NCBI GenBank assembly: GCA_030142905.1
Contig: JASJOG010000120.1
Span: 434,001-498,000 of the forward strand
Direction of reading: 5' to 3'
From: Heliopora coerulea
Taxonomy: Eukaryota; Cnidaria; Anthozoa; Scleralcyonacea; Helioporidae
DNA length: 64,000 nucleotides
A program made the translations under genes and the position numbers. The notes under the pieces were generated by a model, which made no database searches, was not told the DNA's origin, and saw only the letters and a program-made list of their open reading frames with translations. Of the stretch, positions 1 through 10,946 are shown piece by piece. Each line of letters opens with the position of its first letter. Position 1 is the first letter of the stretch.

Positions 1-95
1 ACAGAACTTATAGAAATGATGATCTGTTAAAATTTTTTGTGCTCGAGCGCATTAGAACGTAATAAGTGACCACAGAATTTTATGTAACATTTCAG

Positions 96-2129
96 GTAAC
101 AATGTCATCTACAATAAAGCATATTTTCAAGCTCTTGAAGCTGGAGAAGCCAGAAATACCCGAATACCTATTTTGATCGTTGGTCAAGATAGAGCTGGTA
201 AAACGTCTCTAAAAAAGCACCTTTTGGGACTGCCTTTCGATAGTCAGGAACCAAGCACCAACGGGATTGAAGTAGACGTTGTAGAGTTAACAGATGAAAA
301 CGCAGAGGAGCCGTGGAAGAAAAAAGAAATAAGGCAATTTTTTATGAGTGCCGGTGAAGCAGAAAAGCACCTTGTGGAAAACACCGCCCAGCTCTTGAAG
401 CAAAGGCAGCAGAATTTGTTAAGTGAGAAGGAGCCGCACAAACAAAGCCAACCAGACTTTGAAACAAAACATGATTTTGTTGCAGAGGAAAATGATTTTT
501 CGATTGACGAATCAACTGTAAAACCACTCTCACCACAAATGATCAGGAAAATAGAAGTGTTCACAAAAACTGACCAAAGCCATGAATCCCCAGCTGTTAA
601 AGTCCTTATTCATGACCTGGCGGGACAAAGCATTTTCTACGACACGCATTTCTGCTTTTTAAAAATGCGTTGTCCATACTTGTTGGTCCTTGATCTTAAT
701 TCTCCCCTCGAAGAACCAGCTCAGCCCCGATTCAAGTTTCAGTCGATTGATGTCGAGCGTAATTTGAATAATCCTCTGCTTTCAACCAACCTGGATTATT
801 TTTTGTCTTGGCTAACGGTCTTGGCAAGATTAAAAGATTTCGAGACTGATATGTTTTCAGGCGAATTCCCAAAATTCGAACTCCCTCCAGTCGTAATTGC
901 TCTGACCCACAGCGATGAATTCAAGGGAGATATTGACGAGGTTAAGGAGAGAATACAAGATATCTTAACCGAGAAAGCATTTACGAACGTATTCCCCGAC
1001 ATCTTCGTCATCGACAACACGTTGCCTGATAGAGCTGGCGATGAGATTAGAAGACTTCGTAAAAAGCTTTATAGTCTGTGTACTACCATATTGAAGAAGC
1101 AACGCCCAATGCCAGTTCGATGGTTGGAGTTCGAGCAAGCACTTAGCCACAAGATGGAAGTTGAAGGTTTGAAATATATTCCTATCGAAGATGCCCGTAC
1201 AGCAGCCCAATTCTGCAAGGTGAAAGACGTGGATGCCTCCATCACATTCCTGCATCACCAAGGTGTCATTGTCCACCATCCTGAATCTCCAGTCGTTGTA
1301 CTTAACCCACCTTGGCTGATGAACCTTTTCACGGCAATCATCACTGTTCCACAAGAGAAGAACCCAAGAGATGCCTTATTCTATAAGCTGTTGAAGAAGG
1401 GTATTTTAATGCAAGAGTACCTTCGGATTAGAGTTGACGGAGAGCTTCTGGAGGATTTGATGAAACAGTTCAGTTTGATTTGCGCATGGAAGCATGAGGG
1501 AAAGGCAGCCTTTATTGTTCCTTCCATGGCTCCCCTTATGGAAGAAGGAGTAGGCGTACAAGAGAAGTTGTCAAACAGCACCGTTTCCTCAGTTTTCATC
1601 GTATTTAGCTGCTTGCACGTTCCAATTGGACTTTACACGAGATTTCAGACAAACGTTCTCAACATGTGTAGAGAGGACTTGTTAAGTTGTACGCCTCAAC
1701 TTTACTGCAACTACACCCTCCTTTCTTATAGTCGCAAAGAAGGCCAATTCGATGTTTATCTCGTGAAAATTCCTGGAATGATCAAAGTAGGTGTTGTTCC
1801 ACAATCTACGTGTAATCCGCGACCTCTCAACTCGTTTGTCGGTTATCTCAAGAATGTCTTGAAGGACTGCATACAAAAAGTTAAAGAGGAGGAGCCTGTG
1901 ATTTACAAGAACATTACTGCTACGCTTAAGGTGAAGTGCTCTGTTTGCTACGGAGAAACAGACGTTTGCATTCGCCATGGTAAATCCAAGTGTGATCGCG
2001 ATGAATGCGGTCATTTCTGGTCGCTAGACGAACTTCAAAGTTGTGCTCAAGATCCTGTTTGTGACTACGGCACCACTGTAGCAAGGAAAATATTTTTCCT
2101 CGAAGGAGTTAATGCCTGGTTAGATACCG
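96..2129 (+). CDS. ROCO (ROC-COR) GTPase exon, internal exon of a larger gene
   Basis: This exon encodes about 678 residues of a ROCO-type protein. The reading frame is open upstream of the first possible start codon back to a good 3' splice site (pyrimidine-rich, ending TTTCAG at 91-95), so there is no ATG start here and earlier exons lie outside the window. Counting from position 173, the P-loop GQDRAGKTS is at residues 4-12, the G3-like DLAGQ at 148-152 and a G4-like THSD at 245-248. A COR-like region starts near residue 313 (PVRWLEFEQAL). A Cys/His-rich stretch (CSVCYGETDVCIRHGKSKC) lies near the end. The frame stays open to a TAA at 2179, but those last residues are a hydrophobic run that begins exactly at a donor-like site (ACCG|GTAAAG, GT at 2130), so I end the exon at 2129. 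The exon is then 2034 nt and phase 1-1. The family includes MFHAS1, LRRK2 and DAPK1. The ROC-COR call is firm; the 3' boundary is inference. Confidence 0.85.
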
Positions 2130-3141
2130 GTAAAGTTATTGCTTTCTTCCTTTTGTTTTTAATTTTTTTTCTCTTTTAAGGAAACCCAAATTACTAATAC
2201 AAGTCAGCCTCAGAATGTCAAAAAATATGTACGAAATATATAATGTGTCAAGAATGATTCCTAGTTCATAAAATATTCTAGAAATTTTCGCTATATTTGC
2301 TATGAAATTTCATGTGGCATTGGTCGTGAATTCGATAATCCCACGTGATCGTTCGCATTAATCCGCAACAAAAGAAACACACGTTCTCTTTTTTTGCGAA
2401 ACAGTAGTTGCAACTGTGTGACATCATTAAATACTGCTTGGCAGTGACCACGAAATTCGAAGCTGAAAATGATTTCTGTCTGTAATTTTCTCATCTGATT
2501 TTATCTGATTGTTTTTTCAGTCGACCTCTTTTTCAATTCTTGAGAGAAGTTTTTGTTGAATTTTTGTTTTCAATTATTAAGACTAATCTTTTATTTTGGT
2601 TTATTATTCCTAATGTTCCACTCTCAAAATTTCTTTCTTTCATGTTGTTACTCAATAGCCATAGGCTGCGTATACTTACATATCGTTTGACCTTTACTCT
2701 CGTAAATTAGACTATGTGAAATTATTAACCCAGAAAACGTATTCCTAGAAGTCATTTAAATCAAACTCTAGAAGTTTGATTTTCGGAACTTGCATTTGCT
2801 GAGATAATTAGGTCACGTTTGTTTGTGGTCGAGTGACACGAATGAATTTTTTAATCAAGAAAAATGCAGTTTAAATTTAGATTTTATACTTTAATCTAAA
2901 GAAGCGGGTGGAGAGACATTCAGAAGACGTTTGTTTCAAGATATGGCTTAGATGATGAATCTTCAGCAAGGTAAACTACGTTTTGCTTTTGATCACCATA
3001 TTGGATGGAATTAATTTGTCTTGCAACATGGCGACCAAAAACAACGTATACTTTTATCCCGCTAAAGATTCGTTATTCCTTTCACCAGTCGGCATTTCTT
3101 GTAACTACTTAATGCACTGGCAGACTTACGATTTTTATCAT
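2130..3141. other. Probable intron, no feature recognised
   Basis: AT-rich sequence after the ROCO exon with no convincing ORF, RNA or repeat. Its first 50 bases extend the ROCO frame as a hydrophobic run, which I read as intron translation. Confidence 0.5.
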
Positions 3142-3293
3142 TTTGATGTTTGAGAAACATGAGAGCTTGGATATATTGAGGTAGATGAACGATCTTCAAG
3201 CTCAATACTCAGAAAATGATATCTGAGTATTGAGCTTGAAGATCGTTCATCTACCTCAATATATCCAAGCTCTCATGTTTCTCAAACATCAAA
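3142..3293. repeat. Perfect 72-bp inverted repeat (hairpin) of SINE body
   Basis: Arms 3142-3213 and 3222-3293 are exact reverse complements over 72 bases, separated by 8 bases. The right arm is the body of the SINE family found just downstream. The arms are identical, so the inversion is recent, or it is an artefact of copying or assembly. Confidence 0.9.
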
Positions 3294-3399
3294 GTTCGAT
3301 CCCCGTCTGGGGCTCAGATATCATTTTCTGAGTATTGAGCTTGAAGATCGTTCATCTACCTCAATATATCCAAGCTCTCATGTTTCTCAAACATCAAAC
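3294..3399 (+). repeat. Headless direct copy of the SINE 3' part and body
   Basis: Begins at the B-box portion (GTTCGATCCCCGTCTGGGGC) and repeats the same body as the palindrome arm and as the SINE at 3484. The tRNA-like 5' half is missing. It sits directly against the palindrome's right arm, so three copies of the body lie within 450 bp. Confidence 0.8.
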
Positions 3400-3483
3400 T
3401 GCTTCAATCATTATCAATATACAGTGGCTTCCGCTTAGGTCGCACATATATATATCGAATTTGCAACTTAGCTCGCCATCTGA

Positions 3484-3605
3484 GTCTCGGTAGCTCAATG
3501 GTTAGAGCGTCTAACCGGTCATCAGAAGGTTGCGGGTTCGATCCCCGTCTGGGGCTCAGATATCATTTTCTGAGTATTGAGCTTGAAGATCGTTCATCTA
3601 CCTCG
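3484..3605 (+). repeat. tRNA-derived SINE (family 1), best-preserved copy
   Basis: The tRNA-like head is 3484-3556. The acceptor arms GTCTCGG and CTGGGGC pair over 7 bp with wobbles, a D-stem GCTC/GAGC is present, and the T-arm GCGGG-TTCGATC-CCCGT is intact. A-box (TAGCTCAATGG) and B-box (GGTTCGATCCC) promoter elements are visible. The anticodon stem has a mismatch, and position 33 is C instead of the usual T, so I call it a SINE head and not a tRNA gene. The body (TTTTCTGAGTATTGAGCTTG) follows. Related copies occur near 10671, 10875, 13445, 40793 and, on the minus strand, 59975-60291. Confidence 0.8.
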
Positions 3606-4236
3606 ATTTTTATCATCTTAATCCAACTTTTGAATTTTGATTCCAGGAGGTTAGTACGAAACACGTTATATTTCTCATCGAGTAATTACATAAATTTTGC
3701 AATAAAGAATAATTTTGAATTTAATTACGGAGTTAAATATAAATCGGATTAGACCAATCAAAAGCGAGTAAAAGTATATTTAAACGTAAATGAGAGCATT
3801 CTGCACATGCGACAGGCTGAAGTAAGAGAACCAGCGGAGGAACCGGGATCAACTTTTGATTTTGTTTTTTGTTAACCGTTTTGTGACACAACCACACTTT
3901 CCTGACAGACGGACTATAGTGCGCCAAATCTTCAGAACATTAATAAAGATTCAAATCTTTTCAGTTACGATTGAGATTCCACGGCATTTTACGCTGGTAA
4001 TGTGAGAACGCAAAGCCTATTCCATTCGATTTTGTTACGGTTCCATTTCGTACGGTATCGGAGGAATGAACTGTAGACTTAACAATTTGGGAAAAAGGAA
4101 GAGAAAAGAAGAGGACACATGAATGCAATCCGTGTAACAATACTACGTCACCACAGTGTCCGTGAAGTTAATGGACACAGTAGTAACGTAGACTACAAGA
4201 GCATGTTTTATATAGCTTGTCAGTACATCTTCGATT

Positions 4237-4264
4237 ATGTGCTCCACCAACAGCGCGGATCTTG
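4237..4264 (+). CDS. Speculative short first exon
   Basis: An ATG at 4237 opens MCSTNSADL and meets a donor-like site (CTTG|GTAAGC, GT at 4265) in phase 1. That would join in frame to the short exon at 4396. If real, the following exons would belong to a separate gene starting here and not to the ROCO gene. The segment is very short and no promoter is evident, so chance is a serious alternative. Confidence 0.2.
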
Positions 4265-4395
4265 GTAAGCAACTGTCCCGTACCATCGATCCCTACGAAC
4301 AACAGTATCTTAATATTTAACCACTAAAAAGTGATTCAATTCAGTGAAGTTTTTTAGTTTTGAAAATCACTGATTATTGCCTTATGTTTTTCAAG

Positions 4396-4464
4396 AGAGA
4401 CAACTTTCAGATGAGGCAACTTATGAATGTGATAAGCCAAGTACGAGTGGTGCGTTAGTCCAAG
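4396..4464 (+). CDS. 69-nt phase 1-1 exon, copy 1 of a linker-exon family
   Basis: Acceptor TTTTTCAAG precedes 4396 and donor CAAG|GTAAGT follows 4464. The exon adds 23 codons, with core peptide YECDKPSTSG. It is homologous to the exons at 9505, 16274 and 54178: same length, same phase, and partly the same intron flanks (after the exon, similar stretches lead into AATCTTGTCT). The peptide is hydrophilic, acidic and Ser/Thr-rich, which suggests a flexible linker between folded domains. No domain is recognised. Confidence 0.6.
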
Positions 4465-4790
4465 GTAAGTTTGTCAATTGTTGTAAAAATAAATCTTGTC
4501 TTGAGAAATAAATAATAGAGACAACTGTCAAAGCACTAGCCACAACAATTTTGTAATGTACGTAACTGTCAATTTACTTAAGTAATGAAGTAATAACTGC
4601 CAATTCAACTAGGTAATGACTACATAACACAACTTTTTCAGTGAACTCGAAATTATCGTTCCAAACCAAACATATTGTGAGCAAATTATAATATTAATTA
4701 TTGCCAGTGGATAGATTTTTATTTGAATTGGATAGTTATCAAAAGACTAGTGAGTGCATGCAACTATCAATGCATTTTCTCAGATTAATA

Positions 4791-5696
4791 TCGGAATTCC
4801 CGGCCAAATAGGCTATCCAGGTTTCGTACAACTGCTTCCTACTAAATTCATCAGCCAACAAAAAAACAATACCCTGTTGAGATAATTTTTACAATGACTT
4901 TAATCCTCTCTTGTCTTACAAGTTCGGCTTTCCACAAGTGGCTACAACAGGCGTCCTAATCTAGAGGAGATAGCCAGGGACAACGAAGTGTCTATGGTGG
5001 GCAAACTCTTGTGGAAAATTTGAAAAACGACCACAACCAGCAGAAAACTTCAAGAAATACAGAACGAAACAGATTCCGAAAAATAGCATTTTGTGAACTC
5101 AAAATTCGAGTTAGAACAAGAAAAAAATGAGACAGTCTCACTTTTATTTTGCTCTAACTCGAATTTTGAGTTCACAAGATGCTATTTTGCGGAATCTGTT
5201 GTTTTTTTAAATATGCTTAACTTAGCGAGAAACATTAACTACCCGAGTTATGCATTATTTACCACTTCCATAACACTGTAGTGATATTCTGTTGCATTCA
5301 AAATGCTTTTTCCATGAATAAATAGCGACTGAGATATACACGATTAAATGTGTTTTTTGTGATAAAATGCTTCACGTGTTTGTGCATGAAAAACTTGTAC
5401 GAAATGTTCTTTAAAGCTTTCGCCACACTATCCAGTGCTTCTGCTATTGAGCCTGTGAGCAGGTTGTCTTGGTGTAAATGAGGCGAGATCGGAACGGAAG
5501 TGATTGATTGAGTCGTAGCATTCTAGTATGGAACGTAACATTTTTTAATACGAGACTGATAATGAGATCATCAATTATAACGCCAAATAATCATTTACTA
5601 TTAGATCACTAGAATTAGATTGGTTTACGTGTAAAGTGAACAAAATCTGAACGGATATCAACAACGTTAATGATGATGCTGGCAAACGTATGCCTA
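4791..5696. repeat. Duplicated 0.9 kb repeat, copy A, with internal palindrome
   Basis: Collinear with 7151-8054 over its whole length; both start near GAATTCC and run to ATGCCT. An internal palindrome centred at 5134 (arms about 5070-5133 and 5135-5198) has a few mismatches. A short ORF at 5093-5281 lies inside and is not convincing. It is probably a non-autonomous mobile element or part of a segmental duplication. Confidence 0.8.
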
Positions 5697-6114
5697 GGTT
5701 TTTGCCTGAGGAATTTTTGGCCAGTATGTCCCGGCATTACTGCTTGTGTTAATAGAGTGAATAAGTGTCGATAATTCCTTGTTAAGGCTCATTTACACGT
5801 GCGCTTTTTTGCCTCACGATTGTCTTGTTGGTATATGTGTTAAACTCACGATGGCGTCGAAGACGAACAGGAGGGAATCATCAACTATTATGGAGCTCAA
5901 CAGATTATCTTGGAGTTAGTACATACACCAGGATGACAATCACTGTGAACAAAATTGCACGTGTAACCGCGCCTTTAAACTGTATCATTCACAAATTTTT
6001 TGTACACCTGGATTACTTCCCGGTAGTAGACGCCATTTGAAAACAATGCTAGACAATTCGGACGCTTTATCGTACTAATCATAAACAAATCGTAAGTGTC
6101 TGAACAGAAGAGGT
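5697..6114. other. Probable intron, no feature recognised
   Basis: No ORF or repeat that I can support. A 71-codon ORF at 5825-6040 has no recognisable content and is regarded as chance. Confidence 0.4.
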
Positions 6115-6291
6115 GGTTCCTTTTATTACGTCAGCTGAATAGAACTACCAGAATACTTTACGGTTTCTTCATTTTCATGGAAATATTGAATTGCCAAGGT
6201 GAATGGAAGGACAATTGGTTCAATTAACATTACAAACAAAGTTTCGAAAGGCATTCTGGTAGTTGTATTCAGCTAATGTATAAAGTGAACC
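6115..6291. mobile_element. MITE with about 40-bp terminal inverted repeats
   Basis: The left end (GGTTCCTTTTATTACGTCAG) and the reverse complement of the right end (GGTTCACTTTATACATTAGC) match, and both continue into a shared AACTACCAGAAT motif. The element is 177 bp with no coding capacity. A partial minus-strand copy lies at about 28697-28805. I could not define a target-site duplication. Confidence 0.65.
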
Positions 6292-6464
6292 GATCATTGG
6301 ATTTAATTAGCATTGGAGGTCGGGTTACATAACTAAATTTCGTCCTGTTTAATCGAACTTAAAATACAATATCTTAGACTGTGTTGAAAAGTTAGTGGCA
6401 TAATCGCTAGATAAGTTCCAAAGGGAATTCTTGAGTCCTCTGGCTGAAATTCACCTGGTATACA

Positions 6465-6845
6465 GGCACTTAGACTACTTTAGGTTTAACTGTGTGGTTT
6501 ATCGTCATCAAAACTTAGAAAGTTCAAATCCTGATAGATCACAACAACTCAAGAAACAAACCCACAAAGATTAGAACATTTGCACATACTTTAACTTCTT
6601 TTATTAGTTTATTCCCTGACATTTTCTCCAGTCAGTTTTAACAGCCAATCTGCTTTTTTGACTTCTTAAACAATTTTAATATGTTTGCTTACTCCAGTTC
6701 TTTTATGAACCCGTTTTACTGACTAACTGAACGTCTCATTTCCATCATTTCCCCGTGAATTCCATGAAATATATGTTGTACCCTAAAATAACAATAAAAA
6801 ATGAAAATAATTCAAAAGACTGAGGATTAAAATATTGACAACGCG
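6465..6845. repeat. Intronic segment duplicated at 53808-54160
   Basis: Both segments share collinear blocks, including GTCATCAAAAC, a stretch like CCCTTTTACTAACTAAC, and an ending resembling CTAAAATAACGATAGAAAAT. The copy at 54 kb leads directly into the 69-nt exon at 54178. Divergence is high, so boundaries are approximate. Confidence 0.55.
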
Positions 6846-7150
6846 GAAAGTGTACAAAAATTTAAAATTGTGAACGAAATTCAAGAGAATTCAAGAAGCT
6901 AATTTTGGCGTGTAACACGGAAAGTGATGCTTCTGGTATTTATAAAGGGGCCGGGATTCGTCCCGGGCTTAAAACGTATCTCGGCTAATTGATATAGATT
7001 GTTGCAGGCAGAGTCTTCACTGAAATATTCCTTGTGTAATGTAAACTAAATTTTTAAAGAAAGTGTTTTTTGGTGACCAGGCTATTATTTCAACCCTTTG
7101 TTGAAATTCTCCATATAATCAACAGTTTAAAAAGCAAACATCACGGTTAG

Positions 7151-8054
7151 TCGAATTCCGGGCCAAATAAGCTATTCAGGCTTCGTACAACTGCTTCCTA
7201 CTAAATTCATCAGCCAACGAAAAACCAATACTCTGTTCAGATCGATTTTACAATGATTTTAATCCTATCTTGTCCTACACGTTAGGCTCTCCAGCCGGGG
7301 TGGAAACAGGCGTCCTAGTGTAGCGAGGATAACGAGGGGCAACAAAGTGTCTATGGTGGGCAAACTCTCGGGGAAAATTTGAAAAAAAACCACAACCAGC
7401 CGACAACTTTAAGAAATATCAAATGAAACAGATTCCGAAAAATACCACCTTGTCAACTCAAAATTCTAGTTAGAGCAAGACAAAAGTGAGACAATCTCAC
7501 TTTTATTTTGCTCTAACTCGAATGTTGAGCTCACGAGATACTATTTTCGGAATCTATTTTTTTAGATGTGCGTAAGTTAGTGAGAAATATTAACTACTAG
7601 GATTATGCAATATTGAGCTTCCATGACTCCTATAAATATCATAACACTGCAATGATATTCCTTATGATGCATTCAAAATGCTTTTTCCATGAATAAATAG
7701 CAACTGATATGTTCACGATAAAATGTTGAATTCATGTGTTCGTGTTAGAAAAACTTTTACGAAATGTTCTTTTAAGCTTTCACCACACTAAGCAGTGCTT
7801 CTGCTATTGAGCCTGTGAGCAGGTTGTCTTGGTGTAAATGAGGGGAGATCGGAACAGAAGTGATTGATTGAGCAGTAGTATTCTAGTATGGAACGTAACT
7901 TTTTTATTACAAGATTAAAAATGGGATCATCCATTATGACGGCAAGTAACGATTCACTATTAGATCACTAGAATTGGATTGGTTTACGTGTAAAGTGAAC
8001 AGAATCTGAATGGATATCAATAACGTTAACGATAATGCTGTCAAAAGTATGCCT
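7151..8054. repeat. Duplicated 0.9 kb repeat, copy B, with internal palindrome
   Basis: Second copy of the repeat at 4791-5696, in direct orientation about 2.36 kb downstream. The internal palindrome is at about 7429-7556. A partial third relative is at about 37047-37195 (shared block around TTGCATTCAAAATGCGTTTT), so the unit is a dispersed repeat and not merely a local duplication. Confidence 0.8.
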
Positions 8055-9504
8055 AACGAAAACTTACGTCATGTTGACCTCGTAGGACTCTAAAATTGAC
8101 GGGCAAAAATCCCGGTTTACGTCATTTCTGGTTTTACCTTCTGAGCTGGAGGCCAATCTTCCAGTCTGAATAGATTTCAGTGGTTGCCTTGCACATCATG
8201 ATCTTATGTCAGTAAGAAATAAGTAGTATTATTCTTCAGTTTTGATTCTTTCACGTGTTTAATTGGCTACAGACTACTGCTATTTGATGTGTGATGGCAC
8301 GAAATCGTCACGTTATATCTACGGTCTTTGGTTTTCATGCAGATAAGAATAATGTCATTTGTACATTGAAACAATTTTAAAGGTGTTTACAAATGAACTG
8401 TTGTGTGGTTTGACTCAAGATATGGAATCTTTATGGGTAGATAATAAGATTGTGTGATGAGCCAATAATTGAGTCTGTTTTCGCATCATATCGAGAATGA
8501 CCGGTGCCATTGTTCGTGTTATCCAGCATAAGGCTTGAGTTTGAGCGAAGAATTATGTGCCACTTTCTATATAGCTGTAATTGTTGAAATTTTAGCCTGG
8601 TTTCCATATAAGTGAAATTGTTGTAAGGCAGTCAGCAACTGTGGTCGCTCAAGTCTTTCAGCATTTTCCACTTTGTGGAAATGTGAGTTGTAATTGTTGA
8701 AATTCTACGAGTATTGACAATCAACCAGCGATTTGAATCAGCTTTAACTTCTGTAATAATTGCATAATTTGAAAGCAAATCAACTTTTAATGCAAACATT
8801 TAATACCGACTGTCGACGAAACGAAAGTGCCACGTAATGCTAATGACCAATCAACGTCAAGAGTTACGTTGCCAGGCAGCCAAATTACAAGGTCATTCAC
8901 AAAACATCTACACGAGACCACAGAGGCACGTGATTATTTTATATGTAATAATGTTTCAAATACATAGTTTGACTGACGAGCGGTTCAAAGACCGTTGGTT
9001 GAATTTCGCGACAAATCAAGTTATCGATTTATGTTCCTCCTTCTTGACTTTTTTGAAATTCCTTGTTAAGGCAAGCAGAAACACTTTTAGATATTCTAAC
9101 AGTAACCATCGACATAACTATGCTATCTACATTTAACGTAATGATATGATGAATTATTTTACAACTGGTAAGGGTTTCGATTGAGATAAGCGAAGCAACC
9201 AAGACATTAAAGCAAAATTTTTACCCTCTCCCTGGTCTACGTTTGCCAAACTGCTCGCATGTGCAGTTTCAATATAAACCGATGATCACTAAAGCAAGAC
9301 AACCAGAAATCTTGGTGGAAATCGGGGACTGAAATACAACAATTACAACTATATGGAAACATAACAGTTGTAAATGGGTTAAAGGCAATCGCCGAGTGAA
9401 TTACAACAATTACTACTTTAGGGAAATTAGGCGTGAGGTTGATGGCTCATAAGTGTAATGATGAAATCCTACTTAGCAAATACCTTTATTGTTGTTGTTT
9501 TAAG
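8055..9504. other. Probable intron, no feature recognised
   Basis: No supported gene. The 99-codon ORF at 8837-9136 has no recognised motif and no splice or start context, and I treat it as chance. Confidence 0.4.
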
Positions 9505-9573
9505 AGATAACACGCCCGAGGGGGAAAATTGTTAAAGGAAGTGAACCAAGCACAAGTAAGGCGTTAGTTGAAG
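9505..9573 (+). CDS. 69-nt phase 1-1 exon, copy 2 of the linker-exon family
   Basis: A strong acceptor (TTGTTGTTGTTTTAAG) ends at 9504 and a donor (GAAG|GTACGT) follows 9573. The length is exactly 69 nt and phase 1-1, as in copies 1, 3 and 4. The second half encodes GSEPSTSKALVE, aligned with the PSTSGALVQ end of copy 1. The first half has diverged and is basic (ITRPRGK). This is the most divergent copy and could be decayed. Confidence 0.5.
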
Positions 9574-9835
9574 GTACGTATAAAAATGTATCCAAATGAT
9601 GTTTTGTGTCTACTATAAGTTGGATTTCATTTGCTTTTGTCGGGGGAACTGCTCTGTGCCGACAAGGAAAATCCACAATTTGGTTTTAACTTGATTCAGT
9701 GAAATTTTAGAAGTTTATATAAAGATTCTCCTTTGCTGATTGTTCGAGGTGAACTGGTTATCTCGTTATAATTATAAATATCATATAATTTTAATAAAAT
9801 TATGTAAGAACAAGATATAAAAATATATAAGCTAA

Positions 9836-10125
9836 ATAATATAATATAATATAATATAATAATAATAGAATATAATAATAGTATAATATAATACAATAAT
9901 ATGGTATATTAATATAATATAATATAATAATATAATAATATCATATTATAATAATATCATATAATAATAATATAGTATAATAATAATATAATATAAAAAT
10001 ATACTATAACAATGATATAATATAATAAAAATATAAAATGTAAAAATAAAATAATATATAAAATATATAATGTAATATATAAAATAATAATAATGATATA
10101 ATGCAATAATAATATAATTTATTTC
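9836..10125. repeat. AT-rich microsatellite tract (AATAT/AATAATAT variants)
   Basis: About 290 bp made almost wholly of AATATAAT, AATAAT and ATATA variants, decayed toward both ends. It generates a spurious minus-strand ORF of I/Y/L codons. Confidence 0.9.
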
Positions 10126-10670
10126 TGTATTGTTTGTCTGTTATTAATGCATTATATATAATGGATCATTAGTATATAAAAATGTTACTTAAATGACGAC
10201 GTGCTCAGTTTAAACGAAAGTAACCTGAATAGTTACTTCGTAGTTTTACCAAACTTCGACTTTAATCAGCATACCAAGCTATCCAGCGTCACTGACTTTC
10301 GTTACCATTAGTTCATCTTAGCTTCAATTCATTTCATGAGATTTTTCCTTCTTAGTTAAAGCGGTCAACCTATGTTTCTTTTTTCATTTTTGGAAAACTT
10401 TAATAGTTCCACCTAATCCACAATTTTTGTGGACCTTTTTACCAATTAAACGAGTTCATCACTTCTCGCGTTTGACGTCCAATTTATTTCTTTTGAATTC
10501 CACGAAAAATATGCAGAAACGTAAAAAATTTAAAATAAAAGAATAGATGGTTATGCACAATGTGCTTGCGGAAGCGACATGGTGATATCACTGTCGATAT
10601 ACGAATGTTTGTCTACGACTGCTTCATTTATCACGGATATGGGGAACTCGCACCTTAGCTCGCCATTTGA

Positions 10671-10738
10671 GACTTAATAGCTCAGTGTTAGAGCGTCTCA
10701 TCGATCATTCGAAATTTCCGGACTTGATTCGAGGGCTC
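10671..10738 (+). repeat. SINE family 1, degenerate head
   Basis: Retains AATAGCTCAGTG and TTAGAGCGTCTCA, preceded by the family's upstream motif (CTTAGCTCGCCATTTGAG). The B-box region is decayed. The body (CGTTTTTCTGAGG) follows. Confidence 0.6.
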
Positions 10739-10874
10739 AGAAATCGTTTTTCTGAGGTTAATTTTGAGCTTGACGAACGTCCTAATATCAGCCGTTCTTA
10801 ACAGAATTATTAACATATTGTGCCTGCTGCATAGGTAACACATATGTCGAACTTGTACCTAGTTCACCATCTTA

Positions 10875-10946
10875 GTCTCGGTAGCTCAATAATTAAAGTG
10901 TCTCATCTGTGATAAGTTTACCAATTCAACCCACGTTTGGGGTGAC
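10875..10946 (+). repeat. SINE family 1, degenerate head
   Basis: GTCTCGGTAGCTCAATAATT marks the head, with a decayed B-box region ending TTTGGGGT. It corresponds to the copy at 40793 in the duplicate block. Confidence 0.6.

Noticed and set aside
2130..2179. C-terminal transmembrane helix of the ROCO protein
   Set aside because: More likely intron read in frame; it starts at a donor-like site that preserves the exon phase.
3484..3556. Functional tRNA gene
   Set aside because: Folds well and has A and B boxes, but the anticodon stem has a mismatch, position 33 is not T, and diverged copies with a shared non-tRNA body occur elsewhere in the window. Called a SINE.
3498..3752. 84-codon ORF
   Set aside because: Lies across the SINE head and body; no protein features.
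9696..9896. 66-codon ORF of I/Y/L residues
   Set aside because: Translation of the AT microsatellite.
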